From NCBI GenBank assembly GCA_009726075.1, contig WLND01000107.1:1-6423 (forward strand): a DNA stretch of 6,423 nt, in the 5' to 3' direction. The translations under genes were made by a program, and so were the position numbers. Origin of the DNA: Actinomycetota bacterium (GTDB lineage: Bacteria; Actinomycetota; Actinomycetes; S36-B12). The notes beneath the pieces were generated by a model. That model saw only the letters and a program-made list of their open reading frames with translations, ran no database searches and was not told the origin of the DNA. Shown here piece by piece: positions 1-5,105 of this stretch. Numbering within the stretch: position 1 is the stretch's first letter; the number at the start of each line of letters is the position of its first letter.

Positions 1-50
1 CGTCCTGCAAACTGGCGAAGTGGTTGTTCGTCGCACCGCGGGCACGCTGA

Positions 51-102
51 AACCCTCCTGTCGCGGATCGACCGCGACCGTATAGTCCGAAGGAGGTGGG
101 TT
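51..102 (+). promoter_or_regulatory. Candidate S6:S18 autoregulatory RNA in the rpsF leader
   Basis: Seen: CCTCCT at 54-59 is fully complementary to the ribosome binding site AGGAGG at 91-96. Directly inside this helix lies a perfect 7-bp hairpin (GTCGCGG 60-66 with CCGCGAC 72-78, loop ATCGA). The two helices abut on the 5' side and are separated on the 3' side by 12 unpaired bases (79-90) that contain CCG at 87-89. A second register, AACCC 51-55 with GGGTT 98-102, could extend or compete with the outer helix. Known: in many bacteria the S6:S18 complex binds its own mRNA at a two-helix motif with a CCG in the asymmetric loop, mimicking the S18 site on 16S rRNA, and represses translation. Inferred: this leader is such an element, coupling rpsF output to free S6:S18. 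Confidence 0.6.
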
Positions 103-106
103 ATTC

Positions 107-400
107 ATGCGTCGTTATGAGGTCATGGTCATTCTGGACCCCGATCTTGAAGAGAAGACCGTTGCTCCCAGCCTGGAAGCGTTCCTGAACGTGATCAAGG
201 CAGACGGTGGCTCGGTTAATCAGCTTGATGTGTGGGGACGTCGCCGCTTGGCGTACGAGATCAACCACAAGACGGACGGCATCTACGCGTTGATCGACAT
301 CACCGCGACCGTTGCTGCTGTCACCGAACTCGATCGCCAGCTCGGTCTCAATGAGGCCGTCATGCGCACCAAGGTAATGCGCCCGGCGGGAGCCAAGTAG
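107..400 (+). CDS. rpsF: 30S ribosomal protein S6
   Basis: S6 is a small-subunit ribosomal protein that forms a heterodimer with S18 on the platform of the 30S subunit, contacting the central domain of 16S rRNA. The 97-residue product has the family's usual length. It starts MRRYEVMVIL, carries the signature WGRRRLAYEI at about residues 43-52, and has the late basic strand VMRTKVMR at 85-92. The ATG start is preceded by a near-perfect ribosome binding site, AGGAGG, at 91-96 with a 10-base gap; this site lies in a possible hairpin (see the leader entry). It is the first gene of a four-gene unit whose third gene encodes its partner S18. Its stop codon TAG overlaps the GTG start of ssb by one base, so the two genes are probably translationally coupled. 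Identification is secure. Confidence 0.97.
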   Translation: MRRYEVMVILDPDLEEKTVAPSLEAFLNVIKADGGSVNQLDVWGRRRLAYEINHKTDGIYALIDITATVAAVTELDRQLGLNEAVMRTKVMRPAGAK

Positions 401-897
401 TGGCTGCGGGCGACATCACAGTGACGGTCGTTGGCAATCTGACCAATGATCCCGAACTGCGGTTCACCCCCAGTGGTGCAGCGGTTGCTTCATTCACTGT
501 CGCTTCTAGTTCGCGGGTGCTCGACAAGACCACGAACGAGTGGAAGGACGGCGATACCGTCTTCATGCGGTGCAGCGTGTGGCGTCAGTACGCCGAGAAC
601 GTCGCCGAGTCCCTGACCAAGGGCACTCGCGTGATCGTCTCGGGTCGGCTGAAGCAGCGTTCGTACGAGACGCGTGAGGGCGAGAAGCGCACCGTCATGG
701 AGCTCGAGGTCGAGGATGTCGGCCCGGCGCTCCGGTACGCGACAGCAAAGGTCAATCGCGTCCAGCGCCAGGGTGGCGGGTACGGCGAAGGCGGTTCCGG
801 TGGAAGCACCGGATCGGCTGGCAGCGCACCCACCGACGATCCTTGGGCTAGCAGCTCCGGTGGAGGCGCACCCGCCTACGACGAGCCCCCCTTCTAA
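400..897 (+). CDS. ssb: Single-stranded DNA-binding protein SSB
   Basis: SSB coats single-stranded DNA as a tetramer during replication, repair and recombination, and recruits partner proteins through its C-terminal tip. The 165-residue product has an N-terminal OB fold (about 1-115) with the family signatures VGNLTNDPELRFTPSG near 12-27 and VFMRCSVWRQYAENVAESL in the middle. A flexible Gly/Ser-rich linker follows (about 123-155), then the acidic tip YDEPPF at 160-165, which matches the usual actinobacterial tip (D)DEPPF. The start is GTG at 400, with GGGAG at 388-392 as ribosome binding site; it shares one base with the rpsF stop. Its place between rpsF and rpsR is the standard bacterial order and supports this being the main housekeeping SSB rather than a second copy. 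No abnormality seen. Confidence 0.97.
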   Translation: MAAGDITVTVVGNLTNDPELRFTPSGAAVASFTVASSSRVLDKTTNEWKDGDTVFMRCSVWRQYAENVAESLTKGTRVIVSGRLKQRSYETREGEKRTVMELEVEDVGPALRYATAKVNRVQRQGGGYGEGGSGGSTGSAGSAPTDDPWASSSGGGAPAYDEPPF

Positions 898-932
898 CCA
901 TCAGACACTGATCACAGGAGATTCGACGAGCC

Positions 933-1223
933 ATGGCACGAGATAGAGACAAAGACAGCAAGCGCGGGCCATCCCGCGGCAAGGACGACAAGATCCCGAA
1001 GAAGAAGGCCTGCCCGTTCTGCCGGGCGGAGTCCAAGGGCAAGGGTGTCCAGATCATCGATTACAAGGACATTCCCCTGCTTCGCAAGTACATCTCCGAT
1101 CGCGGCAAGATCCGTGCCCGCCGCGTGACAGGAAACTGCACGCAGCATCAGCGCGACGTCGCGATGGCTGTCAAGAATGCCCGCGAAGTGGCATTGCTCC
1201 CCTACTCATCGACCGCCCGTTAA
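933..1223 (+). CDS. rpsR: 30S ribosomal protein S18, zinc-binding (C+) form
   Basis: S18 binds 16S rRNA on the 30S platform together with S6. The 96-residue product has a basic, disordered N-terminus (1-25), then CPFCR at 27-31, the core DYKDIPLLRKYISDRGKI (about 43-60) and the C-terminal block RRVTGNCTQHQRDVAMAVKNAR. Cys27, Cys30, Cys69 and His72 form a plausible zinc site, so this is the 'C+' paralogue. Actinobacteria often also carry a zinc-free 'C-' S18 elsewhere that is induced on zinc starvation. The ATG has AGGAG at 916-920 with a 12-base gap; 35 bases separate it from ssb. It belongs to the rpsF-ssb-rpsR-rplI unit and is probably co-transcribed with S6, its binding partner. Confidence 0.97.
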   Translation: MARDRDKDSKRGPSRGKDDKIPKKKACPFCRAESKGKGVQIIDYKDIPLLRKYISDRGKIRARRVTGNCTQHQRDVAMAVKNAREVALLPYSSTAR

Positions 1224-1253
1224 TTCGGCGATTCCTAGGAAAGGGGAACACCC

Positions 1254-1700
1254 ATGAAGCTCATTTTGACCCAGGACGTCAGCGGTCTCGGAACGCCGGG
1301 CGACATTGTCACGGTGAAGGACGGCTACGCACGTAACTACCTCGTGCCGCGCGGCTTTGCCATCGGCTGGACAAAGGGCGGCGAGAAGCAGGTCACCCAG
1401 ATCAAGCGGGCCCGCAAGGTCCGTGAGGTCCGTGACATGGCGCATGCCAACGAGATCAAGCAGGCCCTCGAGTCGCTCATCGTGCAGCTGCCGGTGAAGG
1501 CGGGTGAGACCGGCCGCCTCTTCGGCTCGGTCACGTCGGCCGACATTGCCAGTGCAGTGAAGAGCGCCGGCGGTCCCGTCCTCGAGAAGCGAAAGATCGA
1601 ACTCGCGAAGCCGATCAAGACCCTCGGCAAGCACACGGCCAAGGCCGCGATCCACGACGGCGTTACCGCAACGATCACCCTTGAGGTTGTCGCCCAGTAA
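1254..1700 (+). CDS. rplI: 50S ribosomal protein L9
   Basis: L9 is an elongated large-subunit protein that binds 23S rRNA near the base of the L1 stalk and helps maintain reading frame. The 148-residue product is the standard length. The N-terminal RNA-binding domain shows MKLILTQDVSGLGTPGD followed by the signature VKDGYARNYLVPRGFA at 21-36. A charged connecting helix covers about residues 41-75, and the C-terminal domain carries GRLFGSVTSADIASAV and ends in ITLEVVAQ. The purine-rich stretch AGGAAAGGGG at 1237-1246 serves as ribosome binding site for the ATG. It lies 30 bases after rpsR and is the last gene of the ribosomal unit; an intrinsic terminator begins 16 bases after its stop. Confidence 0.97.
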   Translation: MKLILTQDVSGLGTPGDIVTVKDGYARNYLVPRGFAIGWTKGGEKQVTQIKRARKVREVRDMAHANEIKQALESLIVQLPVKAGETGRLFGSVTSADIASAVKSAGGPVLEKRKIELAKPIKTLGKHTAKAAIHDGVTATITLEVVAQ

Positions 1701-1716
1701 CACATCGCCAGGACAG

Positions 1717-1766
1717 GAATCAGAGGGAGCGAAGCGATTAGGCTTCGTTCCCTCTGATTCTTTTTT
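1717..1766 (+). terminator. Strong intrinsic terminator after rplI
   Basis: A 19-bp stem (1717-1735 paired with 1742-1760, one G-T pair at 1729/1748) closes a six-base loop GATTAG and is followed at once by TTTTTT at 1761-1766. This is a near-ideal Rho-independent terminator and marks the 3' end of the rpsF-ssb-rpsR-rplI transcript. The next gene starts only 24 bases after the T-run, so any promoter for it must overlap this hairpin or lie upstream of it. Confidence 0.93.
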
Positions 1767-1789
1767 CTCACTATCAACCGGGGGCTCGC

Positions 1790-2194
1790 ATGTCGTTTGC
1801 TGAGGCTGTCAAGACCGGCTTCTCAAAGTACGCAACGTTTGACGGACGCGCCAAGCGCTCCGAGTTCTGGTGGTGGTACCTGTTCGAGACGCTGGCCGTA
1901 TTGGTCTTCATGCTGCCTGCAGCCCTCTTCATCGGCCTTTCCGCCGGCAATGGCAGCGAAGCCAACGGCGCCCCGCTGGCAATCGGGATCATCTTGTACG
2001 TAGTCGGGGGCCTCGTCGCCCTCGCCCTGCTCGTGCCGACCTACGCCGTCGGCTGCCGTCGGCTCCACGACCGCGGCCAGTCGGGCTGGCTGCAGCTCCT
2101 CATCCTCGTCCCGTGCGGCAACATCGCGCTCATCGTCCTGTGGGCACTCGAGGGCACGCCGACCGACAACGCGTACGGGCCGGCCTCGACCTAG
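1790..2194 (+). CDS. DUF805 family membrane protein, copy 1
   Basis: A 134-residue inner membrane protein of the DUF805 (YhaH-like) family, whose biochemical role is unknown. Family signatures seen: an N-terminal amphipathic start (SFAEAVKTGF), then FDGRAKRSEFWWW at 17-29, and VGCRRLHDRGQSGWLQLL at 87-104. The C-terminus ends in PTDNAYGPAST. Hydrophobic segments at about 30-52, 63-86 and 101-120 span the membrane; the charged RRLHD block lies between the last two. The ATG start has only a weak GGGGG (1780-1784) as ribosome binding site. It lies directly behind the rplI terminator with no promoter I can recognise, so expression may come from readthrough or an unseen promoter. The next plus-strand gene is a paralogue, sharing both signature blocks and the tail PTDNAYGP. 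Confidence 0.88.
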   Translation: MSFAEAVKTGFSKYATFDGRAKRSEFWWWYLFETLAVLVFMLPAALFIGLSAGNGSEANGAPLAIGIILYVVGGLVALALLVPTYAVGCRRLHDRGQSGWLQLLILVPCGNIALIVLWALEGTPTDNAYGPAST

Positions 2195-2244
2195 CCGCAG
2201 AGTGCGAGCAGCCGTGTTCACAACACAGCCGTCCTGATGCTGGA

Positions 2245-2261
2245 CCTTGGCCCGGCTAAGG
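2245..2261. promoter_or_regulatory. Inverted repeat upstream of the second DUF805 gene
   Basis: CCTTGGCC-C-GGCTAAGG is an inverted repeat with 8-base arms (one G-T type mismatch) around a central C. It lies about 55 bases before the second DUF805 start. There is no T-run after it, so it is not a good terminator; it could be an operator or a weak RNA hairpin. The 121-bp gap around it also holds a short hairpin GTGTT-CAC-AACAC near 2214-2226 and no clear promoter. Function is a guess. Confidence 0.25.
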
Positions 2262-2315
2262 ACAACAATTCGGATGCGTGATCGGATACCCGCTCACCGT
2301 AGATAGGGAGTCATC

Positions 2316-2678
2316 ATGGGTTTCGGGGAAGCAATCTCATCGGGGTTCAGCAGCATGACCCAGTTCGACGGCCGCGCCAAGCGGTCGGAGTTCTGGTTCT
2401 GGGTCCTGTTCGTGTACATCTTGGAGTTCGTGGTTTATCTCGTCGGCAGTGCGCTGCGCCTCGGCGACAACGGATTCTTGAACTTCATCTGGTTCATCGT
2501 GCTATTGATCCTCTGGCTCGCCACGATCGCAGTCGGCTGCCGCCGGCTTCACGACACCGGCAAGTCCGGCTGGATGCAGCTGCTCCTGCTCATCCCATGC
2601 GTCGGGATCATCATCATGATCGTGTTTTGGGCCGCGCCATCGCAGCCGACCGACAACGCCTACGGCCCCGCCGCATAG
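2316..2678 (+). CDS. DUF805 family membrane protein, copy 2
   Basis: A 120-residue membrane protein paralogous to the gene just upstream; function unknown. It shares FDGRAKRSEFWFW (17-29), VGCRRLHDTGKSGWMQLLLL (73-92) and the tail PTDNAYGPAA. The middle is different and shorter: two hydrophobic stretches (about 29-48 and 53-73) separated by RLGDNG, then a last one (about 87-107). The ATG is preceded by AGGGAG at 2305-2310 with a short 5-base gap. The two copies agree almost perfectly in the signature blocks but little in the membrane helices, which suggests an old tandem duplication with the loops under constraint. A strong hairpin follows, so this gene ends its transcript. Confidence 0.88.
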   Translation: MGFGEAISSGFSSMTQFDGRAKRSEFWFWVLFVYILEFVVYLVGSALRLGDNGFLNFIWFIVLLILWLATIAVGCRRLHDTGKSGWMQLLLLIPCVGIIIMIVFWAAPSQPTDNAYGPAA

Positions 2679-2703
2679 GGATCAGACAGTCGGCGATACG
2701 CCG

Positions 2704-2747
2704 CACAGGAGGGGCCCGACCACTGCGGTCGGGCCCCTTCTGTGTTT
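2704..2747 (+). terminator. Intrinsic terminator between convergent genes
   Basis: GGGGCCCGACC (2711-2721) pairs perfectly with GGTCGGGCCCC (2727-2737) around the loop ACTGC, and the stem extends outward through CACAGGA/TTCTGTG to about 18 bp with one G-T pair. Three T residues follow (2745-2747). It terminates the DUF805 transcript. On the minus strand no T-run follows, so for the convergent phosphatase gene it would act only weakly as a terminator. Confidence 0.85.
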
Positions 2748-2771
2748 CCCGACACGGCAGCTTCGCCGGGG

Positions 2772-3290
2772 TCAGCGATTGAGCCGGGCGGGCATCTCCG
2801 CAAGCAGCCCGTCGGCGGCCCGCTCGAGCATGCGCAGCACCTCCACGAAATCCTCATCGGCGCCGTGGTACGGATCAGGGACGTCGAGGTTCGCGTCGGG
2901 TTCGCTCAGGTGTGCGAGCTCCGGATCGAATGAGCGCATCATCCGTAGATCGACCGCCGAGGCCGACGTTCCAGCCAAGGTGGTCAGGTCGGCGTAATTC
3001 GCGGCGTCCATCGCGAGGACGAGATCGATCCCCTCGAACCAGGATGCGTCGATCTGGCGAGCAGCGTGGGCCAGGCGGTAGCCGTGGTCGGCGAGGGCCT
3101 GCCTCGCCCGTGGGTCGGCGTCATGGCCGACGTGCCAGTCGCCGGTGCCGGCAGAGTCGACAACCACGAGGTCAGCGAGCCCGGCCTGCTCGATGCGCTC
3201 GCGGAGGACGGACTCCCCGATTGGCGAGCGGCAGATATTGCCGAGGCAGACAACGGTGATGCGATAGCGCGGATCTGGGGGAGTCGACAT
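2772..3290 (-). CDS. Low-molecular-weight protein tyrosine phosphatase
   Basis: A cytoplasmic phosphatase that hydrolyses phosphotyrosine through a cysteinyl-phosphate intermediate. The 172-residue product shows the catalytic loop VCLGNICRSP with Cys15 as nucleophile and Arg21 closing the CX5R motif. The family block DSAGTGDWHVG lies at 45-55, DPRA at 59-62, and the general acid Asp139 sits in VPDPYHG (137-143). These features favour a phosphatase over the related arsenate reductases. Length is near the usual 150-170. The ATG at 3290 has no strong ribosome binding site; the first conserved strand (YRITVVCLGN) starts at residue 9, so the start cannot be much later. In actinobacteria such enzymes serve signalling, polysaccharide control or host interaction; no kinase gene is in the window to indicate a substrate. 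It converges with the DUF805 genes and diverges from dnaB. Confidence 0.93.
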   Translation of the reverse strand: MSTPPDPRYRITVVCLGNICRSPIGESVLRERIEQAGLADLVVVDSAGTGDWHVGHDADPRARQALADHGYRLAHAARQIDASWFEGIDLVLAMDAANYADLTTLAGTSASAVDLRMMRSFDPELAHLSEPDANLDVPDPYHGADEDFVEVLRMLERAADGLLAEMPARLNR

Positions 3291-3301
3291 CGGTCAAGCC
3301 T

Positions 3302-3330
3302 ATTGAGAATACCGAGGGATTTTTTGTCCA
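3302..3330 (-). promoter_or_regulatory. Weak candidate promoter for the phosphatase gene
   Basis: On the minus strand, TGGACA (3325-3330, five of six bases of the -35 consensus) is 17 bases from CTCAAT (3302-3307). An alternative -10, TATTCT, lies at 3306-3311 but is then only 13 bases from TGGACA. The -35 element overlaps the DnaA box at 3324-3332, so DnaA binding would block it. Based on pattern only. Confidence 0.25.
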
Positions 3331-3332
3331 CA
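3324..3332 (+). promoter_or_regulatory. DnaA box TTGTCCACA
   Basis: TTGTCCACA matches exactly the DnaA box form preferred in high-GC actinobacteria. It is preceded by an A/T-rich stretch (GATTTTTTG). It is the outermost of a same-strand group of boxes in the gap between the phosphatase gene and dnaB. Confidence 0.65.
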
Positions 3333-3395
3333 GGGCCTTTCTTGCGATTCCCTCACGATGTCAGCCTTTCGTGAGCAAAACGAGAGGGAATTCCC

Positions 3396-3428
3396 CAGCC
3401 TGTCCACAGGCTGTTTCCTCATGGAAAC
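3396..3428. repeat. Two abutting inverted repeats, one enclosing a DnaA-like box
   Basis: CAGCCTG-TCCA-CAGGCTG (3396-3413) is a perfect inverted repeat with 7-base arms and a 4-base centre; it encloses CTGTCCACA (3400-3408), one base off the DnaA box. It shares its last G with a second perfect inverted repeat, GTTTCC-TCAT-GGAAAC (3413-3428). The half-site recurs at 3456 as GTTTCCACATGAGG, which mirrors CCTCATGGAAAC (3417-3428) with two extra bases. They could be protein-binding sites or form cruciforms; function unknown. Confidence 0.5.
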
Positions 3429-3443
3429 GGCGATTCGCACACG

Positions 3444-3452
3444 TTATCCACA
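3444..3452 (+). promoter_or_regulatory. Perfect DnaA box TTATCCACA
   Basis: TTATCCACA is the classical high-affinity DnaA box. It lies about 120 bases before the dnaB start, in the same orientation as the boxes at 3324 and 3400. A fourth, poorer match (GTTTCCACA, 3456-3464) begins 12 bases later. DnaA is the replication initiator and also a transcription factor, so the group may control dnaB or titrate DnaA. Confidence 0.7.
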
Positions 3453-3470
3453 GTGGTTTCCACATGAGGG

Positions 3471-3498
3471 TTGGACACGGGACCGGGCGGTCCATACC
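3471..3498 (+). promoter_or_regulatory. Weak candidate promoter for dnaB
   Basis: TTGGAC (3471-3476) resembles a -35 hexamer and CATACC (3493-3498) a poor -10, with a 16-base spacer. The predicted transcript would start near 3505 and have a leader of about 65 bases. It lies directly downstream of the DnaA boxes, a position suited to control by DnaA. Confidence 0.3.
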
Positions 3499-3570
3499 GT
3501 TCGTCAGAGGGTGGTTGTAGACATCGCATGACGGGTCATCAAGGCAGTCCATGGTGAAGTGAGGGGAACA

Positions 3571-4929
3571 GTGAGCATCGCGGAACTGCAGATTCCGGTT
3601 GAGTCTCGTGGTCCCGACCGGACGCCGCCGAACGACTTCGCCGCTGAGCAGTCGGTGTTGGGGGCGATGCTGCTGAGCAAGGACGCCATCGCCGACATCA
3701 TTGAAGTCGTACGCGAAGGTGACTTCTACCGGCCGGCGCACCAGACGATCTACGGCACGGTGCTCGAGCTGTACGGCCGGGGCGAGCCGGCGGATGCCGT
3801 CACGGTGGCCGCTGAGCTGACAAAGAGCGGCGACATCGCCCGCATCGGTGGGGCCACGTATCTCCACACCCTGGTCTCGATGGTTCCCACGGCGGCAAAC
3901 GGCGGCTACTACGGCCGCATCGTCCGCGAGCAGGCGATCCTGCGGCGCCTCGTCGAGGCTGGCACCCGCATCGTCCACATGGGCTACGCGGGCACCGGTG
4001 ATGTCGACGACATGGTCGACCGGGCCCAGGCCGAGGTCTACGACGTCACCGACAGGCGTACGAGCGAGGATTACCTCCCCCTGCGCGACATCATGGGCGA
4101 GGCCCTCAACGAGATCGAGGCGATCTCCAATCGCGGCGGCGAGATGATCGGCGTGCCGACCGGCTTCGTCGAACTCGACAAGTTGACCAACGGCCTGCAT
4201 CCCGGGCAGTTGGTGATCGTCGCGGCTCGCCCAGCCCTCGGCAAGTCGACCCTGGGCCTCGACATCTGCCGGGCCGCGTCCATCAAGCAGGGCCTGGCGA
4301 GCGTGATCTTCTCACTCGAGATGAGTCGCAACGAGATCGTCATGCGGTTGCTCTCGGCCGAAGCCCAGGTGCCGCTGCACCACATGCGCGCCGGCACGAT
4401 GAGCGACTCCGACTGGGGCAAGCTGGCCAACAAGATGGGCACGGTCAGCGAGGCGCCGCTGTTCATCGACGACTCGCCGAACATGACCCTCATGGAGATC
4501 CGGGCCAAGTGCCGCCGGCTCAAGCAGCGCCACGACCTGCGCCTCGTCGTCGTTGACTACCTCCAGTTGATGACCAGCGGCAAGCGGGTCGAGAGCCGCC
4601 AGCAGGAGGTCTCGGAGTTCTCGCGGTCCCTGAAACTGCTCGCGAAAGAACTGCAGGTGCCCGTGATCGCCATCAGCCAGCTGAATCGCGGTGCCGAGCA
4701 GCGCACCGACAAGCGCCCGATGCTCGCCGATCTTCGTGAATCAGGGTCCCTGGAGCAGGATGCCGACGTGGTCGTCCTCCTCCATCGTGAGGATGCCTAC
4801 GAGCGCGAGTCACCCCGCGCTGGCGAGGCCGACTTCATCGTGGCGAAGCACCGCAATGGGCCGACCGCGACCGTGACCGTCGCATTCCAGGGTCACTACT
4901 CCCGGTTCGTCGATATGGCGCAGTCCTAG
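3571..4929 (+). CDS. dnaB: Replicative DNA helicase DnaB
   Basis: DnaB is the hexameric ATP-driven helicase that unwinds DNA 5'-3' at the replication fork and binds primase. I prefer the GTG at 3571 (452 residues), because GAGGGG at 3561-3566 is a fitting ribosome binding site; an in-frame GTG at 3559 lacks one. The N-terminal domain starts at PPNDFAAEQSVLGAMLLSKDAI (about 19-40). The RecA-like motor domain follows: Walker A AARPALGKST with Lys225, Walker B LVVVDYLQL with Asp329, then VIAISQLNRGAEQRTDKRP and the arginine-finger-side block DLRESGSLEQDADVVVLLHRED. These motifs run uninterrupted, so there is no intein, unlike several actinobacterial DnaB proteins. The 5' region contains DnaA boxes. 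Here dnaB is separated from rplI by three accessory genes, one on the opposite strand, so it must have its own promoter. Confidence 0.97.
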   Translation: MSIAELQIPVESRGPDRTPPNDFAAEQSVLGAMLLSKDAIADIIEVVREGDFYRPAHQTIYGTVLELYGRGEPADAVTVAAELTKSGDIARIGGATYLHTLVSMVPTAANGGYYGRIVREQAILRRLVEAGTRIVHMGYAGTGDVDDMVDRAQAEVYDVTDRRTSEDYLPLRDIMGEALNEIEAISNRGGEMIGVPTGFVELDKLTNGLHPGQLVIVAARPALGKSTLGLDICRAASIKQGLASVIFSLEMSRNEIVMRLLSAEAQVPLHHMRAGTMSDSDWGKLANKMGTVSEAPLFIDDSPNMTLMEIRAKCRRLKQRHDLRLVVVDYLQLMTSGKRVESRQQEVSEFSRSLKLLAKELQVPVIAISQLNRGAEQRTDKRPMLADLRESGSLEQDADVVVLLHREDAYERESPRAGEADFIVAKHRNGPTATVTVAFQGHYSRFVDMAQS

Positions 4930-4937
4930 GCGCCCGT

Positions 4938-5014
4938 TGTAGGGAATCAAAACTTCTGGCCATAAATCAGTGAAGTTGGCCATCGGTTGGCCACTCCGTC
5001 AATGAAGTTGGCCA
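4938..5014. mobile_element. Probable orphan terminal region of an IS21-type insertion sequence
   Basis: Starting at TGTAGGGAATCAAAAC, nine bases after the dnaB stop, four TGGCCA elements occur at 4957, 4977, 4988 and 5009; the last three are TTGGCCA. Two sit in the longer repeat TGAAGTTGGCCA(T/C), at 4971-4983 and 5003-5015. Known: IS21-family ends start with TG and carry several internal transposase-binding repeats, and in actinobacteria these often contain GTTGGCCA-like sequence. No istA or istB gene and no second end are visible, so this would be a decayed or solo end. The rest of the 176-bp gap (to 5105) holds only a weak hairpin at 5059-5079. The IS21 assignment is from memory of such ends, not a match I could run. 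Confidence 0.5.
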
Positions 5015-5058
5015 CTCGCCCGCAAGGATGACCTTTGCCCTTGGCACTGAGGAGCGCG

Positions 5059-5079
5059 TGCGGCCGATGATTCGGCGCA
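5059..5079. repeat. Small hairpin between convergent dnaB and the COG4705-like gene
   Basis: GCCGA-TGAT-TCGGC (5063-5076) forms a 5-bp stem that TGC/GCA can extend to 8 bp around a bulged G. No T-run follows on either strand, so it is at best a weak, factor-dependent terminator for the two convergent genes. Confidence 0.25.
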
Positions 5080-5105
5080 GACCTTGACCTCCTGGAATGG
5101 GATGA

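Noticed and set aside
1..50. Possible 3' end of an upstream gene; one frame stays open to about position 84.
   Set aside because: No frame gives a recognisable protein end, and a stretch this short is open by chance at this GC content.
81..86. TATAGT resembles a -10 promoter hexamer in front of rpsF.
   Set aside because: It lies only five bases before the ribosome binding site and has no -35 partner; a transcript from it would start inside or after the Shine-Dalgarno. It fits better as part of the unpaired loop of the leader RNA.
1206..1703. Open frame on the minus strand (165 codons) opposite rplI.
   Set aside because: It is a shadow of the securely identified L9 gene, with no ribosome binding site and no family likeness.
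3291..3570. The DnaA-box gap as the chromosomal origin oriC.
   Set aside because: Only three to four boxes, no extended A/T-rich unwinding region, and no dnaA or dnaN nearby; regulation of dnaB or DnaA titration is the simpler reading.
3361..4200. Long open frame on the minus strand (279 codons) across the intergenic gap and 5' dnaB.
   Set aside because: It is antisense to the conserved dnaB N-terminal domain, runs through the DnaA-box region, and shows no recognisable domain.
4213..4260. DnaB intein at the Walker A motif, a common insertion point in actinobacteria.
   Set aside because: The Walker A block AARPALGKST is continuous, and the whole gene has standard length.
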